Assembly (NCBI RefSeq): GCF_030816015.1
Contig: NZ_JAUSXN010000001.1
Coordinates: 2,356,001 to 2,420,000 of the forward strand
Origin: Pedobacter sp. W3I1
Lineage (GTDB): Bacteria; Bacteroidota; Bacteroidia; Sphingobacteriales; Sphingobacteriaceae
Reading direction: 5' to 3'
DNA length: 64,000 bases
The translations under genes and the position numbers were made by a program. Positions 1 to 10,085 of this stretch are shown piece by piece (the stretch's first letter is position 1; every line of letters begins with the position of its first letter). A model generated the notes under the pieces. That model made no database searches. It had not been told where the DNA came from and saw only the letters and a list, made by a program, of their open reading frames with translations.

Positions 1-1
1 C

Positions 2-1498
2 TGGTACATAGATGCCGGAACCAGTTCAAGTTACAACCTAAGTGGCAATGCGGGCTCTTCGGGACTCAATTCTTATTTTGGAAGATTAATCTACAACTTT
101 AAAGACAAATATTTGTTTAACGCAAGCATTCGGCATGATGGTACCTCAGCATTTTCGAAAGACTCCAGATGGGGTACATTTCCAGCTGCATCACTAGGCT
201 GGGTAGTAAGCAAAGAACAATTTTGGGGGAAAGAAACGGCAAAATGGTTCAGCAATCTTAAGATAAGAGGGGGATGGGGCCAGTTGGGTAATCAAAATGT
301 ACCCGGTGCGAACAATTACGCCACGTATATCGCCGGAGGTGTAAACCGTCGGTTTGTTTTGGGAGATGGTACAATTGTACAAGGATATGCCATGGACAAT
401 TTGGGCAATTCACTGCTGCACTGGGAAACCACCCGGCAGGTAGATGCGGCTGTAGATTTTGGTTTTTTCAACAATGCGCTCACTTTTACTGCCGAATATT
501 ATACGCGTAAAACAAAGGATATGCTAGTTTCTTTGCCTGTTGCGGACGTATTTGGTGTTTCCTCACCTATTGTCAACATTGGATCGGTACGTAATAGAGG
601 CTTCGATTTTGAGGTCAATTACAATGGTAATATAGGCTCAGACTTTAAATATACCATTGGAGGCAACCTCTCGGCTTATAAAAATATGGTTGTTGATCTT
701 GGTCTGGGCGCACCTTATGTAGATGAAGTTACAGGATCACGGGTGACCGGATTCTCGCGCACAGCCGTAGGCCAGCCGATCGGCCAGTTTTATGGATATA
801 AGACTGCGGGGATTTTCCAAAGCCAGGCAGAGGTAGATGGCTATATCGGCAAAAATGGGAAGATCCAACCCAATGCACGCCCAGGTGATTTTAGGTTCCA
901 GGACATTAATGGGGATGGATTGGTCAATGACGGCGATAAGACCACAATAGGAAATCCACATCCTGATTTTACTTACGGATTCAATACCAGTTTAAACTAC
1001 AAAAATTTTGATATTGTCTTGTATGTGCAAGGGTCAGCCGGGAATGACAACATTAATCTTACCAAGTATACTACAAATCAACCACTTGGATTTGATAATA
1101 TTCAGGCAGGAGTGGCTTACGCAGCATGGACACCTGAAAACCACTCTAATACCCAACCCATCATGTCAAAGAACGATCCCAATAACAATTTCAGAACCTC
1201 TGATTTTTATGTGGAAGATGCTTCGTATATCCGGCTGAAAACCGTTCAGCTTGGCTACACTCTTCCTACGAAATTCATTTCCAAAGCGTCGTTTTCCAGT
1301 GTGAGGATCTATGTTGCCGCTCAAAACCTTTTCACTATTACTGATTACTCCGGACTGGATCCCGAGGTGGGACCGTATTCGGTGGATGCGTTCAATACAG
1401 TGGTCGATAATGCAAGGATGTCCAGGCTGATGGGAGCTGATTTTGGTGCGTTTCCGAATCCAAGAACCTTACAAGTAGGACTTAGTGTTAAATTTTAG
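2..1498 (+). CDS. SusC/RagA-family TonB-dependent outer-membrane receptor, C-terminal part
   Basis: The reading frame is open from the window edge and its true start lies to the left; 498 residues are visible. They cover the distal beta-barrel of a SusC-type transporter, which imports oligosaccharides across the outer membrane using TonB energy. Visible signs are alternating aromatic and polar barrel strands, family phrases such as 'DGLVNDGDKTTIGNPHPDFTYG' (shortened here to its idea: an asparagine/aspartate-rich turn near residue 305) and a final strand ending in phenylalanine (LSVKF), as barrel proteins do. The SusD gene begins 14 bases after the stop, the usual susC-susD operon. The substrate cannot be read from this part, but the neighbouring alpha-galactosidase-like and GH2 enzymes suggest a plant oligosaccharide or glycoside. 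Incomplete only because the window starts here. Confidence 0.95.
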   Translation, partial: WYIDAGTSSSYNLSGNAGSSGLNSYFGRLIYNFKDKYLFNASIRHDGTSAFSKDSRWGTFPAASLGWVVSKEQFWGKETAKWFSNLKIRGGWGQLGNQNVPGANNYATYIAGGVNRRFVLGDGTIVQGYAMDNLGNSLLHWETTRQVDAAVDFGFFNNALTFTAEYYTRKTKDMLVSLPVADVFGVSSPIVNIGSVRNRGFDFEVNYNGNIGSDFKYTIGGNLSAYKNMVVDLGLGAPYVDEVTGSRVTGFSRTAVGQPIGQFYGYKTAGIFQSQAEVDGYIGKNGKIQPNARPGDFRFQDINGDGLVNDGDKTTIGNPHPDFTYGFNTSLNYKNFDIVLYVQGSAGNDNINLTKYTTNQPLGFDNIQAGVAYAAWTPENHSNTQPIMSKNDPNNNFRTSDFYVEDASYIRLKTVQLGYTLPTKFISKASFSSVRIYVAAQNLFTITDYSGLDPEVGPYSVDAFNTVVDNARMSRLMGADFGAFPNPRTLQVGLSVKF

Positions 1499-1512
1499 TT
1501 AGAAGAAATACA

Positions 1513-3123
1513 ATGAGAAAATATATATATGCCATGCTTGCTTTTGTCATACTTGCAATTAGCTGCAGCAAAAATTTAGATACAAATGTTGTGATCAGGG
1601 ATGAAATATCAACGTATTTCAAAACCCCCGATCAAATTAACGGAGCGCTTATAGACGCCTATAATGTACTGCAGAGGGAAAATATCATCGGGCCGCTTTA
1701 TATCCTGGGGGATATTGCAAGTGACGATGGGTTAAAAGGCGGAGAGACTATTGGCGACTGGGCAGACATCGAACAATATGTTGAAAACAGGCCTATGGCG
1801 GTAAATTCAGTTGGCGGAAATTTTTGGGCAAGTTGCTATGCGCTCATCAGTAAATCAAACCTGGTCATAGATAGAATTGACAATGTTGCCGATTTCGGAG
1901 GTAACAATGCATTGAAAGCGAGGTACCGGTCAGAAGCACTTTTTTTACGTGCATTTGGCTATTCTTATCTTGCAATGGCCTATGGTGATGTGCCTATCAT
2001 CACCGCGGCGGTGATAGACTACAAAAATATTGATGCAAAATTATTGAACCGAAAACCTGTAGCGGAGCTATGGGCACTGGTAGAAAAAGATCTGGCCGCT
2101 GCTGTACCGGGTCTCGCCACAGCAGCGCAGCTGAAGGCAGACAGCCAACTGGGAAGGATTTCAAAAGGGGCAGCCCAGGCCTTATTAGCTAAAGCATTTA
2201 TGTTCCAACGTAAGTATGACGCTGCTCAGCCTGTCTTAAAAGACCTGATTGATAACGGTGGCTATTCTTTACAGAGTGACTATGGAAAGGTATTTAGACA
2301 GGAAGGGGAATTCGGTAATGAGAACATTTTTGAAGTTAATTTTATTAAGCAAGACGGTGGTTGGGGTGAAAGTTGCGAAGGCAGTGTCAGAAATGTACAG
2401 CAAATGAGCCGTGACGACTGGGGCTGGGGTTTCAATCAACCTACCCAAGATCTTATAAATGATTATGAGCCGGGAGATCCTAGAATTATCTACACTGTCA
2501 ATTTCAGCAAAGACCAGTATGTCAGCGGTACCGAGCAAAAAAACAGCCAGAACAACGTATATGGCTATCATTCCCGTAAAGCATTCCTGCTGCCCTCAGA
2601 ACGCCCGTCAAGTGCTTCCTGTGCAGGTACCAACAACATCATTTTCAGGTTGTCGGACATTTATCTGCTTTATGCAGAGGCACTGATACAAGGCAACCCA
2701 AAAAATCCGGCTACGGCGCTGTTCTATTTAAATGAAGTCCGTAAACGTGCGAATACCACCCCCAAAATCGATCCGGAAAGGGTATTCCAATTTTTTACGG
2801 TGGCATCAAACCTATTACCGATGCGTACTTATTCTACGGATGCGCAGTTGTTGAATGACATCTGGCATGAACGCCGTGTTGAACTGGCGATGGAAGGGCA
2901 GCGCTACTGGGATTTAATCCGCACAAAGAGGACAAGTTTATTAAAAGATTATTATCAAAACTGGGGCGTGTCTAAAGGATTTGAGGTAAAGGGCGATCTG
3001 AAAGGAAAGTTCTACACCCAATGGATCAGTCAATTGGGTAAAGATGACTATCCTACCATACCAATTCCCCAATCTGAAATAGATAAGTCTCAGGGCAACC
3101 TTCAGCAAACAAAAGGTTATTAG
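1513..3123 (+). CDS. SusD/RagB-family glycan-binding outer-membrane lipoprotein
   Basis: This 536-residue protein is the lid partner of the SusC channel and captures glycan at the cell surface. The N-terminus is a lipoprotein signal with the cysteine at residue 18 (VILAISCSK). Family hallmarks are an N-terminal SusD-like half with TPR-type helices (LFLRAFGYSYLAMAYGDVP near 145) and a C-terminal RagB/SusD half with LSDIYLLYAEA near 385 and WHERRVELAMEGQRYWDL near 455. Length is normal for the family. It lies directly behind susC with 14 bases between, and a strong hairpin follows it, so susC-susD probably form one transcript ending before the regulator. Binding specificity is not readable from sequence. 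Confidence 0.97.
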   Translation: MRKYIYAMLAFVILAISCSKNLDTNVVIRDEISTYFKTPDQINGALIDAYNVLQRENIIGPLYILGDIASDDGLKGGETIGDWADIEQYVENRPMAVNSVGGNFWASCYALISKSNLVIDRIDNVADFGGNNALKARYRSEALFLRAFGYSYLAMAYGDVPIITAAVIDYKNIDAKLLNRKPVAELWALVEKDLAAAVPGLATAAQLKADSQLGRISKGAAQALLAKAFMFQRKYDAAQPVLKDLIDNGGYSLQSDYGKVFRQEGEFGNENIFEVNFIKQDGGWGESCEGSVRNVQQMSRDDWGWGFNQPTQDLINDYEPGDPRIIYTVNFSKDQYVSGTEQKNSQNNVYGYHSRKAFLLPSERPSSASCAGTNNIIFRLSDIYLLYAEALIQGNPKNPATALFYLNEVRKRANTTPKIDPERVFQFFTVASNLLPMRTYSTDAQLLNDIWHERRVELAMEGQRYWDLIRTKRTSLLKDYYQNWGVSKGFEVKGDLKGKFYTQWISQLGKDDYPTIPIPQSEIDKSQGNLQQTKGY

Positions 3124-3142
3124 GAATCCGAAGACACTTATA

Positions 3143-3170
3143 CAAGGCCGGAATTGTCCGGCCTTGTTTA
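3143..3170 (+). terminator. hairpin terminator after susD
   Basis: A perfect 9-bp GC-rich stem (CAAGGCCGG with CCGGCCTTG) and a 6-base loop, followed by TTTA. It sits 20 bases after the susD stop and likely separates susCD from the sensor-regulator gene. The U-tract is short, so it may be partial or factor-assisted. Confidence 0.7.
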
Positions 3171-3242
3171 GCAATTTATTGACGGGTATTATAAATTTAC
3201 TTAGATTGAACAGATAAACACAGTTTGACGTTCTTTGCCGAT

Positions 3243-6200
3243 ATGATTAAGAAACTGACCATTTTTAGTGTGATATTATTGCTCTGGCAAATCAGTCTGA
3301 CCGGACTCGCCCAGGAAAAGCCTGCATTGGAATTTGTGCATCTGACCACAGCAAACGGACTTTCTGAAAGTAAGGTAAACTGTATATTGAAAGACAAATA
3401 TGGCTTTATGTGGTTTGGCACCCAGGATGGCCTGAATAAATATGATGGTTATAAGTTTAAGGTATACCGTAGCAACCCAAAAAAATCTGGCAACATTCCC
3501 TACAACAATATCAAATGTCTGTTTGAAGACAGGAGCGGTAAACTGTGGATCGGCACCCTTGGCGGAGGTCTTGCATTCTACGACAGAAACAAGGATGCTT
3601 TCATTTCTGTTGGGAAAGATGGGAGCGAAAAGCTGAATGACCTTAATATCACATCTATTTTTGAAGACAGGAAAGGTCGCTTTTGGGTGGGCACCACTAA
3701 AGGTCTTCACCTTTTGGACAGAAGGACCAAAAAAATCAATACCTTTTTTCCGGGACAGGCCGAAAAAAGCGCCCAATGTCAGTACGTAACCGTTATATAT
3801 GAGGATAAAAGAGATAACCTTTGGGTCGGAACGAAAGAGGGATTAAGCCTGTTCGACCTGGAGAGCAGACAGTTTGAATCGTTCATGAATACCGGGGTTA
3901 AAGGAAGTATCAGTGACAACATCATCACGGCAATCTCAACAGACCATAAGGGCAATCTTTGGATAGGGACCACCAACGGTCTGAATAGATATGACTACCA
4001 AACCCGTAATTTCGTTTCCTATAAGCATGAGCCGAACAGGCCGGAGAGCCTGGCTGATAACGTTATTAACGCTTTATGTAGTTACGGGAGTGGCAAATTT
4101 TGGGTGGCAACTGAAGATGGACTTGATCTCTTTGACATTGACAAAGGAAGTTTTATGCATTATAGAAAGGATGCCAAGGATGAGCGCTCATTAAGCAACA
4201 GCTCAGTTTATTCCATGTTACTGGATGGTCAGGGTATACTATGGCTCGGTACATATGCCGGGGGTGTTAACAAGTACGACAGAAATCAGACTAGTTTTAA
4301 GCTCTATCGTAACTTTGGTCTTGATCGTTCCGATTTTAACTCTAATATCGTAACTTCATTTGCCGAAGACCATGGCGGTGATATTTGGATAGGTACCGAT
4401 GGCGGAGGGTTATACCTCTGGAACCGGAGTGCAAGTCGGTTCACCTCCTATAATTCTGCCGTAAGAACATACCCTTTAAAAAGTATGTCGGTTCTAAGTC
4501 TTAGGTTAAACCATAAAAAAGATAAACTGTGGATTGGCACCTATGACATGGGACTAGCCTGCATGGACATCAATTCGAAAAAAATCAGTTATTATCCACC
4601 ACTTCAGCTGCGCAACAAATCGGTTTATGCACTATTGGAAGATCGGAAAGGACAAATATGGATTGGTACAAATGGAGGTGGTGTAAATGTTCTGGATCCG
4701 GTTTCCGGAAAGATCAAAAATTATTCTAGCAGTGATGCCGGCAATAGTCTATCCAACAATTTCATCAGATCTTTTTATGAGGACAGGGATGGAAAAATTT
4801 GGATAGGTACGCATTCTGGCGGAATTAGTGTGCTGGATCCTGAACGGGACAAGTTCGTTACTTACAACAGCAGTAACAGTGGTTTAAGTAATGACATGGT
4901 ATATGCCCTTTATGGTGATCATAAAGGTCGGGTATGGATAGGAACAATGGGCGGAGGGCTAAATGTTTTCGATCCGGTAAAAAAGAGATTTAATGCTTTT
5001 ACTGAAACTGAGGGCCTTGCAAGTAATATTGTAAGTTGCCTGGTGGAAGACAAGATGGGGTATTTTTGGATCAGCACTGACAATGGATTGAGCCGCTTCG
5101 ATCCCAAAACCGGTGCCGTTAAAAATTATAGTATGCTTAATGGATTGCAGAGCAATGAGTTTATCTTAGGGTCAGGTGGTCTGATGAGTACAGGAGAAGT
5201 TCTTTTTGGGGGGCTGAACGGCTTCAATATTTTTGATCCGGCAAGCATTAAAGAAAATCGATATAGTCCCCCAGTGGTGATCACAGATTTTTTATTGTTC
5301 AACAGGTCGATATTGGGTGCAGACCAAAATTTGCTTAAGGACTTAAATATCAATGAAACCAAGGAAATTACCCTTTCCCATGACCAGTCTGTTTTCACTA
5401 TCGAATTCAGTGCGCTTAGTTATACCGTGCCCGAAAAGACCAGCTACGCCTATAAATTGGAGGGCTTTGATCAGGAATGGAACTACATTGGCCACGAACG
5501 AAAGGCAACTTATACCAATTTAAATCCCGGAACCTATACTTTTACCGTTAAGGCCGCAAATAGCGATGGTATATGGAGCGGTAAGTCTTCCTTTTTGAAG
5601 ATTATCATTGAGCCGCCATTCTGGAAAACGATTTGGGCCTACCTGTTTTATCTTGTTGCCGTTTCTGCTTTGTTATACCTTATCTATGTAGAGATCCGTT
5701 CCAGAGAGAAACTGAGAAGCGAAGTTAAATATCAGAAACTAGCTGCTGATAAAATGGAAGAGCTCAACCAGTTGAAATTTAATTTTTTCACGAATATTTC
5801 CCACGAGCTTCGCACTCCGCTTTCACTGATCATCGATCCGCTTAGAAAAATGATGTCAGAGGAAATTACTGGCTCCCAGGCGAAAAGATATAGCCAGCTG
5901 GTTTACAAAAATGCGGGTCGGCTGATGAATTTGGTCAATCAGTTGCTTGATTTTAGGAAACTGGAAAATGGCAATCTCAGGCTCGATCTCAAAAAAGTAG
6001 ACATAATAAGTATATTACAGAATATTGTAGACAGCTTTAATCTCAAGGCAGCTGACCGCAAAATCGATTATTTTTTTGAAAAAAAAACAGCTTCGTTCTA
6101 TGCGCTCATCGATACGGACAAATTTGAGAAGATCTTATTCAATCTCATTTCTAATGCCTTTAAATATACGCCGGACTTCGGAGAGATCATCGTGTCGGTC

Positions 6201-7367
6201 GCTGTGAAAGGGATTGATGGATTACCGGATAAGGGACTGTTGGAGATCCATGTGAAAGATACTGGAATTGGCATTCCTGTCGAGTTGAGAGAAAAGATTT
6301 TTGATGTATTTTACCAGGTTAAGGATGTGAAGAGGTTTGAAAATGTGTCAAGTGGCATAGGCCTGGCACTTACAAAGGAGCTGGTTTTGCTTCATAATGG
6401 TGAAATCAGTGTCGAAGGAGATGAGAAGCGGGGCTCTGATTTTGTGATTCGTATCCCCGTAGATACTTACGATCGTGCTGAACCTTACAACCGGTTATCT
6501 ATGAAGGATGAAAATAGTACTAAAGTGGAGGGGGCGGTAAACGATGAGATCCATAAGGTTGATGAAAATGGGCCACAAGAAGAGAAGGCCGCAGATCTGC
6601 CGATCATTCTTATCGTAGAAGACAATCAGGAATTAAGGGAATATGTTGCAGAAGAATTACAGGCAGATTACCAGGTCGAAGAGGCGGCAAATGGTATTGA
6701 GGGTTTTGAGCGCGCGTTGAAAATTGTGCCCGATCTGATTATCAGCGATGTCATGATGCCAGAAAGTGATGGACTTGAAATGTGTAACAAGCTTAAAAAT
6801 GATGAGAGAACCAGCCATATTCCTGTTGTTCTGCTTACCGCCAAGCAGGCAGAAGAACATAAAATCGATGGCTATAGCAGTGGGGCAGATGCTTACATCT
6901 CCAAGCCCTTTAATATGGTATTGCTGGTTGCCAGGATAAAGAATATCCTTGAATCAAGAAGCAAACTCAGAATGCTCTATTTAAAAGGGGAAAGTCAGCT
7001 CCCTGAGTATGAGCTGGTGGATATTGATCTGAAATTTATAAAAAAGGCAACTCAGATCGTGGAAGAGCATGTTTCTGACCCGAATTTTGACATCGATAAG
7101 CTTGCCGGTGGATTGCGAATGAGTAGAAGACAGCTTTATCGTAAACTAAAAGCGCTGACCAATCAGACTGCTCATGATTTTGTTAACGGCATCAAGCTGG
7201 AAATGGCGACCAGACTGTTGTTAAGTGGTGATTATACAATCTCCGAGATTGCTTACAGGTTAGGGTTTTCAGAACCGGCCAATTTCAGCCGGTCTTTTAC
7301 CAGGGAGCATGGGGTAAGCCCAAAAAAATATATCAACGATCAAAAGCAGGGCAAGCTTCATCCATAG
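3243..7367 (+). CDS. Hybrid two-component sensor histidine kinase/AraC response regulator (HTCS)
   Basis: A one-protein signalling system of the type that controls polysaccharide-utilisation loci: it senses a sugar in the periplasm and activates nearby genes. I start it at ATG 3243 rather than the upstream TTG because a signal peptide (MIKKLTIFSVILLLW) follows at once, giving 1374 residues. In order: Reg_prop two-bladed-propeller sensor repeats (about 30-680, many copies of a W-I-G-T motif), Y_Y_Y domain (about 720-790), a transmembrane helix (about 796-815), HisKA with phospho-acceptor His near 853 (ISHELRTPLSL), HATPase_c (DTGIGIP, GIGLALTKEL), receiver domain with Asp near 1168 (IISDVMMPE) and KPF motif, then a C-terminal AraC-type DNA-binding domain. 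All domains look intact. The nearby repeated 18-mer at 7694 and 9989 is a candidate target. Confidence 0.97.
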   Translation: MIKKLTIFSVILLLWQISLTGLAQEKPALEFVHLTTANGLSESKVNCILKDKYGFMWFGTQDGLNKYDGYKFKVYRSNPKKSGNIPYNNIKCLFEDRSGKLWIGTLGGGLAFYDRNKDAFISVGKDGSEKLNDLNITSIFEDRKGRFWVGTTKGLHLLDRRTKKINTFFPGQAEKSAQCQYVTVIYEDKRDNLWVGTKEGLSLFDLESRQFESFMNTGVKGSISDNIITAISTDHKGNLWIGTTNGLNRYDYQTRNFVSYKHEPNRPESLADNVINALCSYGSGKFWVATEDGLDLFDIDKGSFMHYRKDAKDERSLSNSSVYSMLLDGQGILWLGTYAGGVNKYDRNQTSFKLYRNFGLDRSDFNSNIVTSFAEDHGGDIWIGTDGGGLYLWNRSASRFTSYNSAVRTYPLKSMSVLSLRLNHKKDKLWIGTYDMGLACMDINSKKISYYPPLQLRNKSVYALLEDRKGQIWIGTNGGGVNVLDPVSGKIKNYSSSDAGNSLSNNFIRSFYEDRDGKIWIGTHSGGISVLDPERDKFVTYNSSNSGLSNDMVYALYGDHKGRVWIGTMGGGLNVFDPVKKRFNAFTETEGLASNIVSCLVEDKMGYFWISTDNGLSRFDPKTGAVKNYSMLNGLQSNEFILGSGGLMSTGEVLFGGLNGFNIFDPASIKENRYSPPVVITDFLLFNRSILGADQNLLKDLNINETKEITLSHDQSVFTIEFSALSYTVPEKTSYAYKLEGFDQEWNYIGHERKATYTNLNPGTYTFTVKAANSDGIWSGKSSFLKIIIEPPFWKTIWAYLFYLVAVSALLYLIYVEIRSREKLRSEVKYQKLAADKMEELNQLKFNFFTNISHELRTPLSLIIDPLRKMMSEEITGSQAKRYSQLVYKNAGRLMNLVNQLLDFRKLENGNLRLDLKKVDIISILQNIVDSFNLKAADRKIDYFFEKKTASFYALIDTDKFEKILFNLISNAFKYTPDFGEIIVSVAVKGIDGLPDKGLLEIHVKDTGIGIPVELREKIFDVFYQVKDVKRFENVSSGIGLALTKELVLLHNGEISVEGDEKRGSDFVIRIPVDTYDRAEPYNRLSMKDENSTKVEGAVNDEIHKVDENGPQEEKAADLPIILIVEDNQELREYVAEELQADYQVEEAANGIEGFERALKIVPDLIISDVMMPESDGLEMCNKLKNDERTSHIPVVLLTAKQAEEHKIDGYSSGADAYISKPFNMVLLVARIKNILESRSKLRMLYLKGESQLPEYELVDIDLKFIKKATQIVEEHVSDPNFDIDKLAGGLRMSRRQLYRKLKALTNQTAHDFVNGIKLEMATRLLLSGDYTISEIAYRLGFSEPANFSRSFTREHGVSPKKYINDQKQGKLHP

Positions 7368-7796
7368 CGTCACCTTGTTTACGGGGCAGGAACATTTTTC
7401 ATGTTATATGATCCGATGTTTTGGAATAAAATGGTGATTTCGGGCCAGTTGAAAAACGGTTTGCATGACGTTTAGTAGTAGGCTATGGGAAGGAATGAGA
7501 TCGCAGCTGATAAACCAATGAACCTTCGTTTAAATCATTGGGTGTTTACTTCGGATCAGATAAATCTCACCAATCCACTTTTACAGGTTTTCAGAACACA
7601 ATCTGGAAACAACGATAATGAACTAACAAAGCTGATGTGGGAACGCTCCTTTTATGCGCTCCGATTACCCGATTTTGGTCATTAATGAAGTGTATTGGCA
7701 TATATTGATAAGCTGTAGGACATATACAATGGCTAGTTTTGTTTTTTAGAAAGGACAACTAGAATCCTTTTGATAACCAAATCATACCTAATAAGA
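7368..7796. other. Intergenic region with candidate operator, no convincing gene
   Basis: About 430 bases between the sensor-regulator and the GH36-like gene. A 66-codon ORF (7485-7685, +) opens with ATG but has no recognisable domain and no clear ribosome-binding context, so I do not call it. The only marked signal is the 18-base motif at 7694-7711, described separately. Confidence 0.6.
7694..7711 (+). promoter_or_regulatory. Candidate regulator-binding site, copy 1 of an exact 18-mer
   Basis: The 18 bases ATTGGCATATATTGATAA occur here, 85 bases before the GH36-like start, and again exactly at 9989-10006, 79 bases before the next unit. Inside it TTGGCA and TTGATA form a direct repeat at 10-base spacing, one helical turn, which suits AraC-type regulators. 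Binding by the neighbouring hybrid sensor-regulator is inference. Confidence 0.55.
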
Positions 7797-9923
7797 ATGC
7801 ATAAATTAATCTGCAGTGTTTTAATTTTTCTTTTATGTGGCACTGCCAAAGCACAGATTTCTATAGAAACATCGGCGGCGAAACTGGAAGTGAAGTTTAA
7901 CAAAAAAGTACGTCTGATGAGTGGCGTCGGGCTGAGTGGCCAACATCAGCAAGCTATAAAAAGTTACTTAAAGAATGATGTACTACTATTGCGGCTGAAT
8001 ATTAACAAAGCCCTGGATACCGGTCAATTCTCAGGTGTTTTTTTTGATAATATCCCCGGTTTAAAGCAGGGAGTGACCATCTGGCGCTATAAGCCTTGGA
8101 ACAGTTGGACCGAACCGGTAGCAATCACTGATGCTACCAAAATGAAAGAATGGGATGTTCAATTCTTTTACTGGCAATATGACGACGGTACATATGGTGC
8201 TGCAATTCCCCTATCTGGCAATGGCTTCAGGACGACTCTGGGTAGTAATGGAACTAAATGGGGAAGCAAGGCCCTTAGTTATTCTGTAAATAAAAATACT
8301 GAGGTTCCTGCTATGGCAATTGCATTTGACAGCGATCCCTATCGGTTGTTTGCCAGAATCTACAAGGCGGCGCTCGAAGACATGGGAAAAGCGGAAAATG
8401 AAATCTCCAAAAAGAAGTTTCCACAGCCCCTGGAATATATAGGCTGGTGTACCTGGAATTCTTCCGCCATGGGCAAAAACTTGGATGAAAAACACATTAT
8501 CGAGGGTGTAAGGACCTTTACAGATCATAAATATCCTCTTGGATGGGTACTGATAGATGATGGCTGGTTTCAGCATAAAAATTCACAGCTCCGGTCCTTA
8601 GTTCCTGATCCAAAAAAGTTCCCCAATGGCTTTAAGCCATTGATCAGGAAACTCAAGGAAGATTATGGGATAAAGTATATGGGTGTATGGCACGCTCTGG
8701 GTGGTTATTGGAACGGGATTGATCCGGAATCTGAACTTGGTTATCGGTATAAGGGCAGGCTGTTTTCCTGGAGCCAGAAAGAACAGATAGCAGTGAAAAA
8801 TTCTGCAGATAAACCTTATTATTTCATTAAGCCCGAGCGCAATGATATTTATGACTTTTATGGCTCCTGGCACAAATACCTGAGAGATGAAGGATTTGAT
8901 TTTATAAAAGTAGATAATCAGACCGTAACTGAACGTATGGCCGTTGGCAATTATCCCATTTTCAATCTGTCAGAACATCTACATGATGCCTTATACAAGT
9001 CAGCGGATAAGTATTTTAAAGGTGCGGTAATCAATTGTATGGATATGAGTGCTGAATCGTACTTTAATTTTGGCACTTCAGCAGTTGCCCGTTCCGTAGA
9101 AGATTATTTTCCATATGAAAAAGGCGAAGGTTATAACATGGAGAAGGGAAATGCTGCAGCACACGTGCTTCAGGGAATATATAATGCCATTTATTTTTCT
9201 CAGATGGTTTACCCGGACTTTGACATGTTCCAGTCACATCATCCAAATGCAATCTTCCATGCCATAGCGCGAACCATTAATAACGGGCCGATATACCTGA
9301 CTGATAATCCGGGGCAGCAGAATTTTGATGTTCTGAACAGCATTGTGCTTTCTGACGGTCGTTCCATACGTTCTGAAACAGCGCTGTTACCTACCGAAGA
9401 CTGTTTATTTCAAGTTCAGGAGAAGAAGTTGTTTAAAGCTTATTCAACTGTACAGCGTACGGGCTTGCTGGTGCTCTATAACGCTGCTGACGCTGACGTG
9501 GTCAGCGGTAGTTTTAAAGCTTCTGATATACATGGTTTGAAAGGTGACCACTTTGCGATATACGAACACTTTTCAAAAGATCTGAAGATCGCGGATCCTA
9601 ATGAATCTTTTAAAGTTAATCTTCCCAGGATGGGCTACCAGCTCCACTACATCGTGCCGATCCAGTATGGTTTTGCGGCTTTTGGCCTTATTAATAAATA
9701 TAATGCACCGGCAACAATTGCTCATCAGACTTATACCGCTGATAAAGTAAAGGTTACACTTAAAGAAGGTGGCGTATTCAGAGGGTATAGTTCGAGGCCC
9801 ATAAAGCAATTGACAATCAATGGCAGGAAAGCAGGATTTGATATCAAGAATGGCCTGGTGACTGTGAATGTACCTATGACCGGAGGGAACCCTGTAGTTG
9901 AATTTACATTCGCTAAGAAATAA
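7797..9923 (+). CDS. Secreted raffinose-synthase/Sip1-like alpha-galactosidase (GH36-related)
   Basis: A 708-residue exported glycoside hydrolase-like protein. I use ATG 7797 (MHKLICSVLIFLLCGTAKAQ, a clean signal peptide) rather than the upstream TTG. The middle part is a TIM barrel of the raffinose synthase/Sip1 family: GWCTWNS near 220, VLIDDGWFQ near 253, and FIKVDNQ whose Asp373 fits the catalytic nucleophile of the clan GH-D KxD motif. The motif SVEDYFP supplies Asp436, which fits the acid/base. Known members act on alpha-galactosides such as raffinose and stachyose. The gene follows the sensor-regulator and carries the 18-mer candidate operator upstream. The family includes transferases and hydrolases that sequence alone cannot separate; hydrolysis is the likelier role in a Bacteroidota sugar locus. 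Confidence 0.85.
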   Translation: MHKLICSVLIFLLCGTAKAQISIETSAAKLEVKFNKKVRLMSGVGLSGQHQQAIKSYLKNDVLLLRLNINKALDTGQFSGVFFDNIPGLKQGVTIWRYKPWNSWTEPVAITDATKMKEWDVQFFYWQYDDGTYGAAIPLSGNGFRTTLGSNGTKWGSKALSYSVNKNTEVPAMAIAFDSDPYRLFARIYKAALEDMGKAENEISKKKFPQPLEYIGWCTWNSSAMGKNLDEKHIIEGVRTFTDHKYPLGWVLIDDGWFQHKNSQLRSLVPDPKKFPNGFKPLIRKLKEDYGIKYMGVWHALGGYWNGIDPESELGYRYKGRLFSWSQKEQIAVKNSADKPYYFIKPERNDIYDFYGSWHKYLRDEGFDFIKVDNQTVTERMAVGNYPIFNLSEHLHDALYKSADKYFKGAVINCMDMSAESYFNFGTSAVARSVEDYFPYEKGEGYNMEKGNAAAHVLQGIYNAIYFSQMVYPDFDMFQSHHPNAIFHAIARTINNGPIYLTDNPGQQNFDVLNSIVLSDGRSIRSETALLPTEDCLFQVQEKKLFKAYSTVQRTGLLVLYNAADADVVSGSFKASDIHGLKGDHFAIYEHFSKDLKIADPNESFKVNLPRMGYQLHYIVPIQYGFAAFGLINKYNAPATIAHQTYTADKVKVTLKEGGVFRGYSSRPIKQLTINGRKAGFDIKNGLVTVNVPMTGGNPVVEFTFAKK

Positions 9924-9988
9924 GGTATGCTGGGACTTTCAAAATGAAAACCATGAATATATCAGATGCCGGGTGATTTTGATAATAA

Positions 9989-10006
9989 ATTGGCATATAT
10001 TGATAA
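9989..10006 (+). promoter_or_regulatory. Candidate regulator-binding site, copy 2 of an exact 18-mer
   Basis: Exact second copy of the 18-base motif at 7694, in the same orientation and at nearly the same distance (79 bases) from a start codon, here that of the three-gene oxidation unit at 10086-13586. Equal placement before two transcription units is the main reason to treat it as regulatory. Confidence 0.55.
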
Positions 10007-10085
10007 TCATTCAGACGGTCAAATTTTTAGATTTGAAAATTAGAACGTAGACTGCACTCATAATCTAACCAATAAGCAAACTAAA

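Noticed and set aside
7485..7685. 66-codon frame with ATG between the sensor-regulator and GH36-like genes
   Set aside because: No known domain, no signal peptide, weak start context; it lies in a spacer that carries the candidate operator. Chance frame is the simpler reading.
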